A stretch of 64,000 nucleotides of DNA from Ideonella paludis (GCF_018069865.1 NZ_JAGQDG010000008.1:1-64000); one strand, 5' to 3'; numbered from the stretch's first letter, positions 50,201-60,071 are shown. Numbers and translations: made by a program. The notes: generated by a model from the letters alone, not told the origin.

Positions 50201-53200
50201 GACGGTGCCTGTGAAAGGCTTGCCATTGACCGTCAAGGTCACGGTGTCACCGGGGGTGAACTCGCCGGTGGCACGGCCGGTCACGGCCACGGTGCCGCCG
50301 GCTTCCGCCGCGTTGACCACGTTGTCCGCGGTCAGTGCGTCCAGCACCAAGCCCGTGCCTGCTGCGCTCGGGCCGCTGGTGTCCACACGCGCGGTATCCA
50401 GGCCTTGCGGCGAAGCATTGCCCGCGATGTCGGTGAGGATGGCGGTGATGTTGACCATCTGGCCATCGGCGGGCGCCGCAAAGCTGGTGTCCACAAAGCC
50501 TGCGGCCACATGCGCTGCAGTCACGGTGATCGGGGTCGTCGTTGTGCCGTTGGAGACGGTCAAGGTATCCCCCGCCACAGTGCCTGCGGGCAGGCCCACG
50601 CGCACATCGATCACGCCATTCAACTCGGCGCGGCTGATGAAGCCGTTGTTGTTGGCGTCCTCAGCAATCGTCACGGTGGGCGCGCCCGTGGCGGTGGTGT
50701 CCACCGAGTAAGCGCGGGTGGCGCCGATGTCGGCTTGGTTGCCGGCCGGGTCGGTGATGCGGATGGAGACATCGAGTGTCTTGTCGCCATCGGCCACCAA
50801 ATCGGCACCGGGCACGGCCACGGTGAAGGAGCCATCCGCGCCCAGCGTGCCGGTGTAGGGCTTGCCGTTGGCGGTGATGGTGACCACATCGCCGGGGGTG
50901 AACTCGCCCGTGGCTTGGCCGGTCACATTGACCGGGCCTGCCGCTTCTGCCGCATTGACGATGTTGTCCGCCGAGACCGGGTTGACGGTGATGCCGGTCG
51001 TGGCCGAAGACGGGCCGGTCGTGTCGATGCGCGCGGCATCCGTGCCTTGCGGCGAAGCATTGCCCGCGATGTCGGTGAGGATGGCGGTGATGTTGACCAT
51101 CTGGCCATCGGCCGGCGCCGCAAAGCTGGTGTCCACAAAGCCTGCAGCCACATGCGCTGCGGTCACGGTGATCGGGGTCGTCGTCGTGCCGTTGGAGACG
51201 GTCAGCGTGTCGCCCGCCACAGTGCCTGCGGGCAGGCCCACGCGCACATCGACCACGCCATTCAGCTCAGCGCGGCTGATGAAGCCGTTGTTGTTGGCGT
51301 CCTCAGCAATCGTCACGGTGGGCGCGCCGGTGGCGGCGGTGTCCACCGAGTAAGCGCGGGTGGCGCCGATGTCGGCTTGGTTGCCGGCCGGGTCGGTGAT
51401 GCGGATGGAGACATCGAGTGTCTTGTCGCCATCGGCCACCAAATCGGCACCGGGCACGGCCACGGTGAAGGAGCCATCCGCACCCAGCGTGCCGGTGTAG
51501 GGCTTGCCGTTGGCGGTGATGGTGACCACATCGCCGGGGGTGAACTCACCCGTGGCTTGGCCGGTCACATTGACCGGGCCTGCCGCTTCTGCCGCATTGA
51601 CGATGTTGTCGGCCGAGACCGGGTTGACGGTGATGCCGGTGGTGGCCGAAGACGGACCGGTGGTGTCGATGCGCGCGGCATCAGCACCTTGCGGCGAAGC
51701 ATTGCCCGCGATGTCGGTCAGGATGGCCGTGACGTTGATGGTTTGGCCATCGGCCGGCGCGGCAAAGCTGGTGTCCACAAAGCCTGCGGCCACATGCGCT
51801 GCGGTCACGGTGATCGGGGTCGTCGTCGTGCCGTTGGAGACGGTCAAGGTATCCCCCGCCACAGTGCCTGCGGGCAGGCCCACGCGCACATCGACCACGC
51901 CATTCAACTCGGCGCGGCTGATGAAGCCGTTGTTGTTCGCGTCCTCGGCAATCGTGACGGTGGGCGCGCCCGTGGCGGCGGTGTCCACCGAGTAAGCGCG
52001 GGTAGCGCCGATGTCGGCTTGGTTGCCGGCCGGGTCGGTGATGCGGATGGAGACATCGAGTGTCTTGTCGCCATCGGCCACCAAATCGGCACCGGGCACG
52101 GCCACGGTGAAGGAGCCATCGGCGCCCAGCGTGCCGGTGTAGGGCTTGCCGTTGGCGGTGATGGTGACCACATCGCCGGGGGTGAACTCGCCCGTGGCTT
52201 GGCCGGTCACATTGACCGGGCCTGCAGCTTCTGCCGCATTGACGATGTTGTCGGCCGAGACCGGGTTGACGGTGATGCCGGTCGTGGCCGAAGACGGGCC
52301 GGTCGTGTCGATGCGCGCGGCATCCGTGCCTTGCGGCGAGGCATTGCCCGCGATGTCGGTGAGGATGGCGGTGATGTTGACCATCTGGCCATCGGCGGGC
52401 GCCGCAAAGCTGGTGTCCACAAAGCCTGCGGCCACATGCGCTGCAGTCACGGTGATCGGGGTCGTCGTTGTGCCGTTGGAGACGGTCAAGGTATCCCCCG
52501 CCACAGTGCCTGCGGGCAGGCCCACGCGCACATCGACCACGCCATTCAACTCGGCGCGGCTGATGAAGCCGTTGTTGTTGGCGTCCTCAGCAATCGTCAC
52601 GGTGGGCGCGCCCGTGGCGGTGGTGTCCACCGAGTAAGCGCGGGTGGCGCCGATGTCGGCTTGGTTGCCGGCCGGGTCGGTGATGCGGATGGAGACATCG
52701 AGTGTCTTGTCGCCATCGGCCACCAAATCGGCACCGGGCACGGCCACGGTGAAGGAGCCATCGGCGCCCAGCGTGCCGGTGTAGGGCTTGCCGTTGGCGG
52801 TGATGGTGACCACATCGCCGGGGGTGAACTCGCCCGTGGCTTGGCCGGTCACATTGACCGGGCCTGCCGCTTCTGCCGCATTGACGATGTTGTCGGCCGA
52901 GACCGGGTTGACGGTGATGCCGGTGGTGGCCGAAGACGGGCCGGTCGTGTCGATGCGCGCGGCATCCGTGCCTTGCGGCGAAGCATTGCCCGCGATGTCG
53001 GTGAGGATGGCGGTGATGTTGACCATCTGGCCATCGGCCGGCGCGGCAAAGCTGGTGTCGATGTGGCCTGCGGCCACTTGAGCGGCCGTCACCACAAAGC
53101 TGGCGGTGGTGCTGCCGTTGGAGACGGTCAGCGTGTCGCCCGCCACGGTGCCTGCGGGCAGGCCCACGCGCACATCGATCACGCCATTCAACTCAGCGCG

Positions 53201-56200
53201 GTTGATGAAGCCGTTGTTGTTGGCGTCTTCGGCAATGGCCACCGTGGGTGCGCCCGTGGCGCTGATGTCCACGGCATAGGCACGGCTGGCGCTGATGTCG
53301 GTCTGGTTGCCGGCAGGGTCGGTGGCACGCAAAGACGCCTGCACTGTCTTGTCCGCATCCACCGCCAATTCGGCGCCAGGCACGGCGATGCTGAAGCTGC
53401 CATCGGCGGCGACTTGGCCGCTGAAGCTTTGGCCGTTGATGTCCAGGGTGACGGTGTCGCCCGCGGTGAACTCGCCCGTGGCATGGCCGGTGACGCGCAC
53501 CGTGTCACCCGCCTCGGCGGCGTTGATCACATTGTCCGCGCTCAGGCTGTCCAGCACCAAGCCGGTGGTGCCGCCAGGGCCGCCGCTGGGGCCGGTGGTG
53601 TCGATGCGCGCGGCATCCGAGCCCTGGGCCGAGGCGTTGCCGGCGATGTCGGTGAGGATGGCGGTGACGTTGACGGTCTGCCCTTCAGCCGGGGCTGCAA
53701 AGCTGGTGTTGACAAAGCCTGCCGCCACTTGCTCGGGGGTCAGGGTGAAGGTCGACGTGGTGCTGCCATTGGAGACGCTCAAGCTGTCGCCGGCCACGGT
53801 GCCTGCGGGCAGATCGACCCGCACGTCGATGACACCATTCAACTCCGCGCGGCTGATGAAGCCGTTGTTGTTCGCGTCCTCGGCGATGGTGACGGTGGGC
53901 GCGCCGGTGGCTGCGGTGTCCACGCCATAAGGGCGGGTGGCGGTGATGTCTGCCTGGTTGCCGGCGGGGTCGGTGATGCGGATCGAGACCTCCAGCGTCT
54001 TGTCGCCGTCGGCCGCCAGGTCTGAGCCAGGGACGGACACGGTGAAGCTGCCGTCTGCCCCCAAGGTGCCGGTGAAGGTCTTGCCGTTGGCGGTGAGGGT
54101 CACCACGTCGCCGGGGGTGAACTCACCCGTGGCTTGGCCGGTGACGGGCACCGTGCCGCCAGCTTCTGCGGCGTTGATCACGTTGTCCGCCGTCAGCGGG
54201 TTGAGACTGATGCCGGTGGTCGCGCTGCTGGGGCCGCTGGTGTCCACGCGGGCGCTGTCGCTGCCCTGCGGCGAGGTGTTACCCGCCACATCGGTGAGGG
54301 TGGCGGTGATGGTCACGGTGCCGCCGGTGGGCGGGGCAACAAAGCCGGTGAGCACATGGCCTGCGCTCAGGTCTTGGGCCGTCAACACGATGCTGTTGGT
54401 GACCTCCCCATTGGAGACATCGATGCGGTCGCCCACGGCGGCGCCTTGCGGCAGGTCGACCCGCGTGATGATCAAACCATTGAGCTCCGCACGGTTGATG
54501 AAGCCGTCGTTATTGGCGTCCTCGACCAAGGTGACGGTGGGTGCGCCGGTGGCGCTGGTGTCCACACTGAAGAGGCGGCTGGCGCCGATGTCGGCTTGGT
54601 TGCCGGCGGGGTCGGTGGCACGCAAAGAGCCGGCCACGCTGTGGTCCGGGTCGGCGGCCAAGTCGGCACCCGGCACGGCAATGCTGAAGCTGCCATCTTG
54701 CGCGACGATGCCGGTGAAGTTTTTGCCATTGACGCTCAGCGTGACGGTGTCGCCGGTGCTGAACTCACCTTGGGCTTGGCCGGTGACCTGCAAGGTCTGG
54801 CCGGCCTCCGCCGCATTGACGATGTTGTCGGCCGAGATGGAGTTGATGACCAGGGCGGTGGTGCTGGCGTCTGGGGTGGTGTAGTCGAACTCTGCCGCAT
54901 CGCCGGCTGAAGCCGAGGTGTTGCCGGCCTCGTCCGTCAGCGTGACGCGGGCGATCAAGGCTTCGCCCGAGGCCGGGGCGTCCACCTGCGTCAACACGCG
55001 GCCCGCGGCGAGCTGCTCGGCGGTGATGGTGAGTGTCTGGTTGCCGGTGGAGGTGCTCAGGTTGAGCACATCGCCCACGCGAGCGCCCGCAGGCAGGCCA
55101 ATGGTGATGTCCACCTTGCCGGACAGTTCCGCCAGGTTGACCACACCGTTGTCGTTGGCGTCCTCGGCAATGGTGAGGGTGGGCGCGGCTGTGGCCGTCA
55201 GGTCCACCACCAAAGACTGCACCGGGCTGGCCGGGCCGGTGTTCCCGGCGGGGTCGGTGGCGGTGGCGGTGAAGCTGTGCGGGCCTTCGCTCAGCGGCGT
55301 GGCCGGGGTCAGCGTCCAGCGGCCGTCTGGGTCCACGGTGGCGGTGCCGATCAGGTCGCTGCCGTCATAGACCTTGATGGTGGCACCGGGCTCGCCCGTG
55401 CCGCTCAAGGTGGGGGTGGTGTCGTCGGTGCGCGCGCCTTCGGTCAGTGCGCCTTGCACCGTGCCCACATCGTCGCCCAAGCTGGTGATGGCGGGCGCAG
55501 CCGGGCCTTGGGTGTCCACGGTCACTGCATAGGGGGCGGTGGCGGGGCTCACCACACCGGCGGCGTTGGTGGCGGTGGCGCTGAAGCTGTGCGGGCCGTC
55601 GGCCAACGGGCTGCTGGGGGTGAAGCTCCAGCGCCCGGCGCTGTCTGCCGGCACGGTGCCCAGCAAGGTCGTGCCGTCATAAACGCTGACCGTGGTGCCT
55701 GCAGGGGCTGTGCCTTGCAGCGTGGGCAGGGTGTCGTCCGTGACGCCGTCGGGCTGCACCGCGCCTTGCACCGCGCCCACGTCATCGCGCAGCGCGGTGA
55801 TGGTGGGGGCCGTGACGTCCTTGGTGTCCAGGGTGAAGGTGGTCGGTGCCGAGGCCGGGCTGGTGTTGCCCGCCACATCGGTTTGGGTGGTGCTCAGGCT
55901 GTGCTCACCGTCCTGCAGCGGTGTGGTGGGGGTGAACTGCCAGGTGCCGTTGGGTTTGACCACGGTGCTGCCAATGGGCTGGCCCAGGTCGTAGATGGTG
56001 ACCGTGGCACCGGGCTCACCGGTGCCGCTGAGGCTGGGGGTGGCGTCGTCGGTGGTTTGGCCGTTGCTGATGGTGCCGACCACGGGGCCGACGTTGTCCA
56101 GCGCGATGACGGAGTTGGGCGCGTCGGGGTTTTGGGTGTCCACCACAAAGTCATAGACGCCAGTGGGCGCGCTGACATTGCCGGCCGCATTGGTGGCGGT

Positions 56201-59200
56201 GACGGTGATGGCATGCGGGCCATCGGCCAGCGGCGTGGCGGGCGTGAAGGCCCAGCGGCCGCTGCTGTCGGCGTTGGCGGTGCCCAGCACCCTGCTGCCG
56301 TCGCGCACGGTGATCAGTGCGCCGGGCTCGGCCGTGCCGCGAATGCTGGGCTGGGTGTCGTCGGTGATGCCGGTGCTCTTGGCCACATGGCCCTGCACCG
56401 TGCCTTGGTCGTCCATGACATTGACGATGGCCGGCGCCGAGGGCGGTGCATCATCCATCAGGTTGAAGTCGCGCGGCGCACTGGGGGCGCTGGTGTTGCC
56501 GGCTTCGTCCACGGCGCGGGCGCTGATCTCGTGCTCACCCAGCAGCAGCGGCAGCGTGGGGGTGAAGGTCCAATAGCCATCCGGTCCGGTGGTGACGCGG
56601 CCCAGCAGGGTATCGCCGTCAAAGACTTCAACGGTGGAGCCAGGCTCGGCCGAGCCCCAGATGGTGGGCTTGGCGTCGTCCGTGGTGGCGCCAGGCGCGA
56701 TCTCGCCGACGACGGCGCCGGTGTTGTCAAAAATGCCGCCAATCGTGGGCGCATCCGGCGGCGCAATGTCGATGGTCAGCGCAAACGGTGCGCTGGGCGC
56801 AGAGGTGTTGCCCGCCGGGTCGGTGGCGGTCAGCGTGAACTCGTGCGCGCCGGGTGTCAGCGGTGTGAGAGGCGTGAGGCTCCAGGTGCCGTTGGGCTTG
56901 ACCACGGCGGTGCCCACGGGCTGTCCGCCGTCCAGCACCGTGATGGTGTCGCCGGGGTTGGCGCCGCTGCCGCTGAAGGTGGGCGTGTTGTCGTCAGTGC
57001 TGTCACCGCTCTGCAGGCTGCCTTGAACGCGGCCCACGTCGTCGCTGATTTGCAGGCTGGGCGGGGCATCGGGGGCTTGGGTGTCCACCACCACACGGAA
57101 GGCGTTGGAAGGCTCGCTGGGCACGCCGGCTGCGTTCAGGCTCACAGCCACAAAGTCATGCGGGCCATCGGGCAGCGGCGTGCTGGGCGTGAAGCGCCAT
57201 TGGCCGCTCGCATCGGCGCGGGTCTCCCCCAGCAGGGTCTCGCCGTCAAACACCTGCACCACTTGGTTGGGCTTGCTGCTGCCGCTGAGGGTGGGGGTGG
57301 TGTCCTTGCTGGCCTGGTTGAAAGCCATGGGCACTTCGCCACTGGCCCCTGCTTCGGTGACGCTGTCGATGGTGGGGCTGGACACCACGCTGGTGTCGAT
57401 GCTGAAGTTCAGCGGCGCGGTGGGCGTGCTGACATTGCCCACGGCATCGGTGGCGGTCACCGTCAGGCTGTGCGGGCCATCAGGCAGGGCGACGGGCGGC
57501 GTGAAGCGCCAGGTGCCATCGGGGCCCACCGTGGTGCTGCCCAGGGCCACGCCCTTGTCATAAACAGTGATGGTGCTGCCGGGCTCGGCATTCTTGCCTT
57601 GCCAGGTGGGGGTCGCGTCGTCCGTGGTGCTGCCTTCGGTGATCTCGCCACGCACGGGGCCGGCGTTGTCGGTCACGGTGTCCACCGCCACTTGGCGCGG
57701 CGCCTGCGTGTCGATGGTTAGCGGCCAGGCGCCGGTGACGGGGCTGTGCACGCCGTGGATGTTCACCGCCTCGGCCGTGAAGGCCCAGGTTTTGTCGGCC
57801 AAGGCACCGGGTGTGATGCTCCATTCGCCCTTGGCATTGACCACCGCGCTGCCGACGGGCTGGCCATCGGCAAACAGGGTCACGGTCTCACCGGGGCGGC
57901 CACTGCCGTTCAGGGTGGGCGTGTTGTCGTTGGTGCCGCTGCCCTTGGTCAGCAGGCCTTCAACGGGCGTGACGTTGTCGGTGGCGCTGATGATGCTGGG
58001 CACCTGGGGCGCGCCGACATCAACCGTGAGCGCAAAGGGCTGGCTGCTCGGGCCAGTGTTGCCGGCCGGGTCGGTGGCGGTGGTGGTGACGCTGTTGGGG
58101 CCTGCAGGCAGCGGCACTTCGGGTGTGAAGGTCCAGGTGCCATTGGGGCCGACCGGGGCGGTGCCGATGGGCACGCCGTTGGTGTAGACCGTGACGGTGC
58201 TGCCGGGCTCCGCGCTGCCGCTGAAGGTGGGGCGGCTGTCGTCGGTGGCGCCGCCAGGGTTGAGTTGGCCTTGAATGGGGCCGTGGTCATCGACCACGCT
58301 GCCGATGCTGGGCGACAGCGGCGCGGTGCTGTCCACCGTGCCGGTGCTGGTGCTGGTGCTGGGGTTGCCGGCGGCATCGCGGCCGGTGACCTCTACCGTG
58401 AACTTGCCGTCGGGCAGCGGTGTGCTGGGTGTCAGGCTGAAGCTGCCATCCGGGCGCACGGTGGCCTGAGCCGTTTGGGTCTGGCCGTTGGCGTCGGTGA
58501 TCTTGACCTCCACCGGGGTGCCGCTGGGCAGGTCGGTGCGGCCGGACACCGTGGGCTGGGTGCTGTTGCTGAGGTCCGGCGCATCCACGCTCACGCTCGG
58601 CGCCTGGGTGTCCACCACCCCCGTGGTGGTGTTGGTCTGGGCATTGCCCGCAGCGTCCGTGGCCACGACCTGCACGGTGTAGCGGCCATCGCTCAAGGTT
58701 TGAGGGGGGCTGACCGAGAAGCGGCCATCGCTGCCGATGGTGGCGGTCAGCTCCTGGCTGCGGCCCACCGCGTCCACCACGGTGACCTGCACCGTGCTGC
58801 CGGGGGGCAGATTGCTCTGGCCGGTGATGGCCGGGGTGTTGTCGCCCGTGATGGCGACCGGGTCCAGGCGCAGCGTGGGTGGTGTGGTGTCCACGGTGCC
58901 GCCCGTGGTGACGGTGGTGTTCTCGGCCTGCACATTGACCGAGAAGTTGCCGTCGGGCAGAGGGGCGGTGTCGACCGCAAAGCGGCCGTCGCTGCCGACC
59001 GTGGCCGTGATGACCTGCACCTGGCCATTGGCGTCGGTGACCGTGACGGTGACCAAGGAGCCCGGCGCCAGGTCGGTGCTGCCGGAGATGCGTGGCGTGG
59101 CGTCGCCGGTCAGGCCGGGGTTATCCAGCACGATGTTGGGCGGGGTGGTCGGGGTGGTGCCGTCGGGTGTGCCGCCCGCTGTGCCTGCGGTGGGGAACTC

Positions 59201-59746
59201 GGCGCCGTTGCTGCCGCTGCCGCTGCCATTGGTGCCCAGCCCCGCGGTGGTGGTGGCTTCGCTGACGCGGTCCACCCGCAGGCCGCCTTCGGCGGTGGTC
59301 TCATCACCACCGGCCACACCCGCCGCGGTGGCGGTGTCGCCTGTGCCCTTGTCAAAGTCGGCAATCAGTTTGTCCAGCCCGCTCTTGGCCGCCATCTTGG
59401 CGCCCACGCTTTGCGGGCGGCTCAGGCGCACCACGGCGTCTGCGGCGGCCAGCATCACCGCGCCCGGTGGCACGTTGGCGCCAGCGCTCAAGGGCTGGGG
59501 CGCTTGGCCAGGCACTTGCAGCCATGCCGAGCCCTCAACGGCCAAGACTTGACCGCCGGGCAGCACCGCCGCCGCCAAGCCCGCACTGCCGGCCACAGCC
59601 GCCGCCTGCGCGTCGCCTGCGGCTCCGCCCGCTGCAGCGGCAGCGGCGTCGGCTGCACTCAACCCGGACGAGGGGGCCGCGCGTTGGGCGCTGGCGGATG
59701 TGGCTGGGGCTGCGGTCGTGGTCGCGGGGGTGTTCTTGGCGCTCAT
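47276..59746 (-). CDS. Giant Ig-repeat adhesin with EF-hand region and type I secretion C-terminus
   Basis: 4,156 residues. N-terminal ~190: BapA/LapA-like retention-type region (VLPGGQVLAVEGSAWLQVPG, then a Ser/Thr/Gly-rich linker). About 200-1515: roughly 95-residue Ig-like domains (DTQAP, TDDxTPT, EPGSTVTVYDNG, GNTSAPS). About 1515-3860: 214-residue double-Ig units with EDANNNGF motifs, including a near-identical block. About 3868-4000: DPLILDLDGDGVET and several DxDxDG EF-hand calcium motifs. From about 4040: ISDFNPATGDALDLRDLL, a T1SS C-terminal target domain. Predicted to be exported by a type I secretion system and held on the surface for biofilm adhesion; no T1SS genes are in the window. 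Confidence 0.9.
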   Translation of the reverse strand: MSAKNTPATTTAAPATSASAQRAAPSSGLSAADAAAAAAGGAAGDAQAAAVAGSAGLAAAVLPGGQVLAVEGSAWLQVPGQAPQPLSAGANVPPGAVMLAAADAVVRLSRPQSVGAKMAAKSGLDKLIADFDKGTGDTATAAGVAGGDETTAEGGLRVDRVSEATTTAGLGTNGSGSGSNGAEFPTAGTAGGTPDGTTPTTPPNIVLDNPGLTGDATPRISGSTDLAPGSLVTVTVTDANGQVQVITATVGSDGRFAVDTAPLPDGNFSVNVQAENTTVTTGGTVDTTPPTLRLDPVAITGDNTPAITGQSNLPPGSTVQVTVVDAVGRSQELTATIGSDGRFSVSPPQTLSDGRYTVQVVATDAAGNAQTNTTTGVVDTQAPSVSVDAPDLSNSTQPTVSGRTDLPSGTPVEVKITDANGQTQTAQATVRPDGSFSLTPSTPLPDGKFTVEVTGRDAAGNPSTSTSTGTVDSTAPLSPSIGSVVDDHGPIQGQLNPGGATDDSRPTFSGSAEPGSTVTVYTNGVPIGTAPVGPNGTWTFTPEVPLPAGPNSVTTTATDPAGNTGPSSQPFALTVDVGAPQVPSIISATDNVTPVEGLLTKGSGTNDNTPTLNGSGRPGETVTLFADGQPVGSAVVNAKGEWSITPGALADKTWAFTAEAVNIHGVHSPVTGAWPLTIDTQAPRQVAVDTVTDNAGPVRGEITEGSTTDDATPTWQGKNAEPGSTITVYDKGVALGSTTVGPDGTWRFTPPVALPDGPHSLTVTATDAVGNVSTPTAPLNFSIDTSVVSSPTIDSVTEAGASGEVPMAFNQASKDTTPTLSGSSKPNQVVQVFDGETLLGETRADASGQWRFTPSTPLPDGPHDFVAVSLNAAGVPSEPSNAFRVVVDTQAPDAPPSLQISDDVGRVQGSLQSGDSTDDNTPTFSGSGANPGDTITVLDGGQPVGTAVVKPNGTWSLTPLTPLTPGAHEFTLTATDPAGNTSAPSAPFALTIDIAPPDAPTIGGIFDNTGAVVGEIAPGATTDDAKPTIWGSAEPGSTVEVFDGDTLLGRVTTGPDGYWTFTPTLPLLLGEHEISARAVDEAGNTSAPSAPRDFNLMDDAPPSAPAIVNVMDDQGTVQGHVAKSTGITDDTQPSIRGTAEPGALITVRDGSRVLGTANADSSGRWAFTPATPLADGPHAITVTATNAAGNVSAPTGVYDFVVDTQNPDAPNSVIALDNVGPVVGTISNGQTTDDATPSLSGTGEPGATVTIYDLGQPIGSTVVKPNGTWQFTPTTPLQDGEHSLSTTQTDVAGNTSPASAPTTFTLDTKDVTAPTITALRDDVGAVQGAVQPDGVTDDTLPTLQGTAPAGTTVSVYDGTTLLGTVPADSAGRWSFTPSSPLADGPHSFSATATNAAGVVSPATAPYAVTVDTQGPAAPAITSLGDDVGTVQGALTEGARTDDTTPTLSGTGEPGATIKVYDGSDLIGTATVDPDGRWTLTPATPLSEGPHSFTATATDPAGNTGPASPVQSLVVDLTATAAPTLTIAEDANDNGVVNLAELSGKVDITIGLPAGARVGDVLNLSTSTGNQTLTITAEQLAAGRVLTQVDAPASGEALIARVTLTDEAGNTSASAGDAAEFDYTTPDASTTALVINSISADNIVNAAEAGQTLQVTGQAQGEFSTGDTVTLSVNGKNFTGIVAQDGSFSIAVPGADLAADPDHSVAGSLRATDPAGNQADIGASRLFSVDTSATGAPTVTLVEDANNDGFINRAELNGLIITRVDLPQGAAVGDRIDVSNGEVTNSIVLTAQDLSAGHVLTGFVAPPTGGTVTITATLTDVAGNTSPQGSDSARVDTSGPSSATTGISLNPLTADNVINAAEAGGTVPVTGQATGEFTPGDVVTLTANGKTFTGTLGADGSFTVSVPGSDLAADGDKTLEVSIRITDPAGNQADITATRPYGVDTAATGAPTVTIAEDANNNGFISRAELNGVIDVRVDLPAGTVAGDSLSVSNGSTTSTFTLTPEQVAAGFVNTSFAAPAEGQTVNVTAILTDIAGNASAQGSDAARIDTTGPSGGPGGTTGLVLDSLSADNVINAAEAGDTVRVTGHATGEFTAGDTVTLDINGQSFSGQVAADGSFSIAVPGAELAVDADKTVQASLRATDPAGNQTDISASRAYAVDISATGAPTVAIAEDANNNGFINRAELNGVIDVRVGLPAGTVAGDTLTVSNGSTTASFVVTAAQVAAGHIDTSFAAPADGQMVNITAILTDIAGNASPQGTDAARIDTTGPSSATTGITVNPVSADNIVNAAEAAGPVNVTGQATGEFTPGDVVTITANGKPYTGTLGADGSFTVAVPGADLVADGDKTLDVSIRITDPAGNQADIGATRAYSVDTTATGAPTVTIAEDANNNGFISRAELNGVVDVRVGLPAGTVAGDTLTVSNGTTTTPITVTAAHVAAGFVDTSFAAPADGQMVNITAILTDIAGNASPQGTDAARIDTTGPSSATTGITVNPVSADNIVNAAEAAGPVNVTGQATGEFTPGDVVTITANGKPYTGTLGADGSFTVAVPGADLVADGDKTLDVSIRITDPAGNQADIGATRAYSVDTAATGAPTVTIAEDANNNGFISRAELNGVVDVRVGLPAGTVAGDTLTVSNGTTTTPITVTAAHVAAGFVDTSFAAPADGQTINVTAILTDIAGNASPQGADAARIDTTGPSSATTGITVNPVSADNIVNAAEAAGPVNVTGQATGEFTPGDVVTITANGKPYTGTLGADGSFTVAVPGADLVADGDKTLDVSIRITDPAGNQADIGATRAYSVDTAATGAPTVTIAEDANNNGFISRAELNGVVDVRVGLPAGTVAGDTLTVSNGTTTTPITVTAAHVAAGFVDTSFAAPADGQMVNITAILTDIAGNASPQGTDAARIDTTGPSSATTGITVNPVSADNIVNAAEAAGPVNVTGQATGEFTPGDVVTITANGKPYTGTLGADGSFTVAVPGADLVADGDKTLDVSIRITDPAGNQADIGATRAYSVDTTATGAPTVTIAEDANNNGFISRAELNGVIDVRVGLPAGTVAGDTLTVSNGTTTTPITVTAAHVAAGFVDTSFAAPADGQMVNITAILTDIAGNASPQGLDTARVDTSGPSAAGTGLVLDALTADNVVNAAEAGGTVAVTGRATGEFTPGDTVTLTVNGKPFTGTVAANGNFSINVPGADLAADGDRTLDASLRATDAAGNQADIGASRVYSVDTTATGAPTVTIGEDSNNNGFINRAELNGVIDVRVSLPAGAVVGDTLTVSNGTTTTPFTLTAAQVAAGFIDTSFAAPAEGAMINVTAVLTDMAGNSSPQGSDSARLDTTATAAPTVTIAEDLNNNGFINAAELAGQVDVRITLPAGAAAGDTLTVTDGTTQRTFTLTAAQVSAGQVLTDFPPPAEGEVLNVTATLRDMAGNTSAPGSDSAQLDTTGPSGAGTGVTLDPLTADNVINAAEAGGTVAVTGRATGEFAEGDRITLTVNGKTFTGTVAANGNFSVNVPGADLAADGDKTLDASLRATDAAGNQAEITASRAYTVDTTATGAPTVTITEDANNNAFISAAELSGDIGVRITLPAGAQLGDTLTVSDGTTTDRYVLNAAQLANGFIDTSFAAPAEGGTISVTATLTDVAGNTSAQGLDSARIDTTGPSNATTSISFGNVTADNVVNAAESGGSVNVTGTVAGEFRQGDTITLTVNGRTFSGTLAANGSFSVAVPGSDLAADGDRRIDASLRATDAAGNQADITANKGYGVDTTAVATPTVTITDDSANDGWITPGEFAGALDVRVGLPGGTAVGDVVSVTNGQSWQHITVSQAHLNQGFVATSFSMAFSGSATAQAYITDVAGNRSGTGSDSVTFYDPLILDLDGDGVETMAISEGVNFDLNGDGVKDRTGWVGKDDGLLVADLDNSGTIDSGRELFGDATIKADGSQAKHGFEALADMDSNQDGKISAADTNFNVLKIWQDADSDGLTDTGELKSLTEMGVVEINLSHSTGNEKQAGNFITMESTYLKSDGSVLEISDVWLRNNSSAGAAQGEEAGVVHISDFNPATGDALDLRDLLSPEQGIDLSTYLDFDTTSQPGSTVVHVSTTGQFANGEYTPGASDQTIVLDGVDLRSAMGLGANSSDSQLIQTLLNQGKLLTDNGG
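50395..53065 (-). repeat. 642-bp near-identical tandem repeats in the adhesin gene
   Basis: Four-plus copies with a period of exactly 642 bases (214 codons): for example the block starting at 50862 recurs at 51504, 52146 and 52788 with only scattered substitutions, and ends of the array diverge at about 50395 and 53065. Each unit codes for two Ig-like domains. Such homogeneity implies recent unequal recombination or gene conversion. Confidence 0.9.
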
Positions 59747-60071
59747 GGTGTGACTTCAGGGCTGGGTTGGCAGAAAAAGGCCGTCCAAGGGGCGGCTTGG
59801 CCCCTTCGACGTCTCGACTTCAGCGTCATCGGCCAATCGCTAGGGCACTGAAGCGCAAGTGCCCCAAAGTGGCCACATCAGCCTTGAGCGGCCAAGAAAG
59901 TCACACAAAAAGTCCTTTGGAGGGCCTGCATTGACGCCGTGCTAACGGCCTCCAGGGGCGCATCGGGTTGCGCCTGATTGCCAAAAATTTGGCGCTCTTC
60001 CCTAATCTCTAGTTAACATGCAGGCGTTTGCATAACGCTGTGCAGGGCCTAACTGACCAAGGGACCCCAAG
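59747..60071. promoter_or_regulatory. Divergent intergenic region between adhesin and formate dehydrogenase genes
   Basis: 325 bases without a gene. Holds two palindromes: GCCAAA-AA-TTTGGC (59980-59993) and ATGCA-GGCGTT-TGCAT (60018-60033), plausible operators or promoter parts for one or both genes. AGGGACCCCAAG lies just before the start at 60072. No clear -35/-10 pair can be assigned. Confidence 0.4.

Noticed and set aside
50395-53065. Regular repeats as a CRISPR array
   Set aside because: The repeat unit is 642 bases, entirely coding and contiguous without unique spacers.
50405-54025. A 1,206-codon open frame on the plus strand opposite the adhesin repeats
   Set aside because: It is a mirror of the repeated, GC-biased adhesin coding sequence: its residues repeat with the same 642-base period and it has no recognisable start signal or domain. 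The minus-strand protein has clear Ig, EF-hand and secretion motifs.
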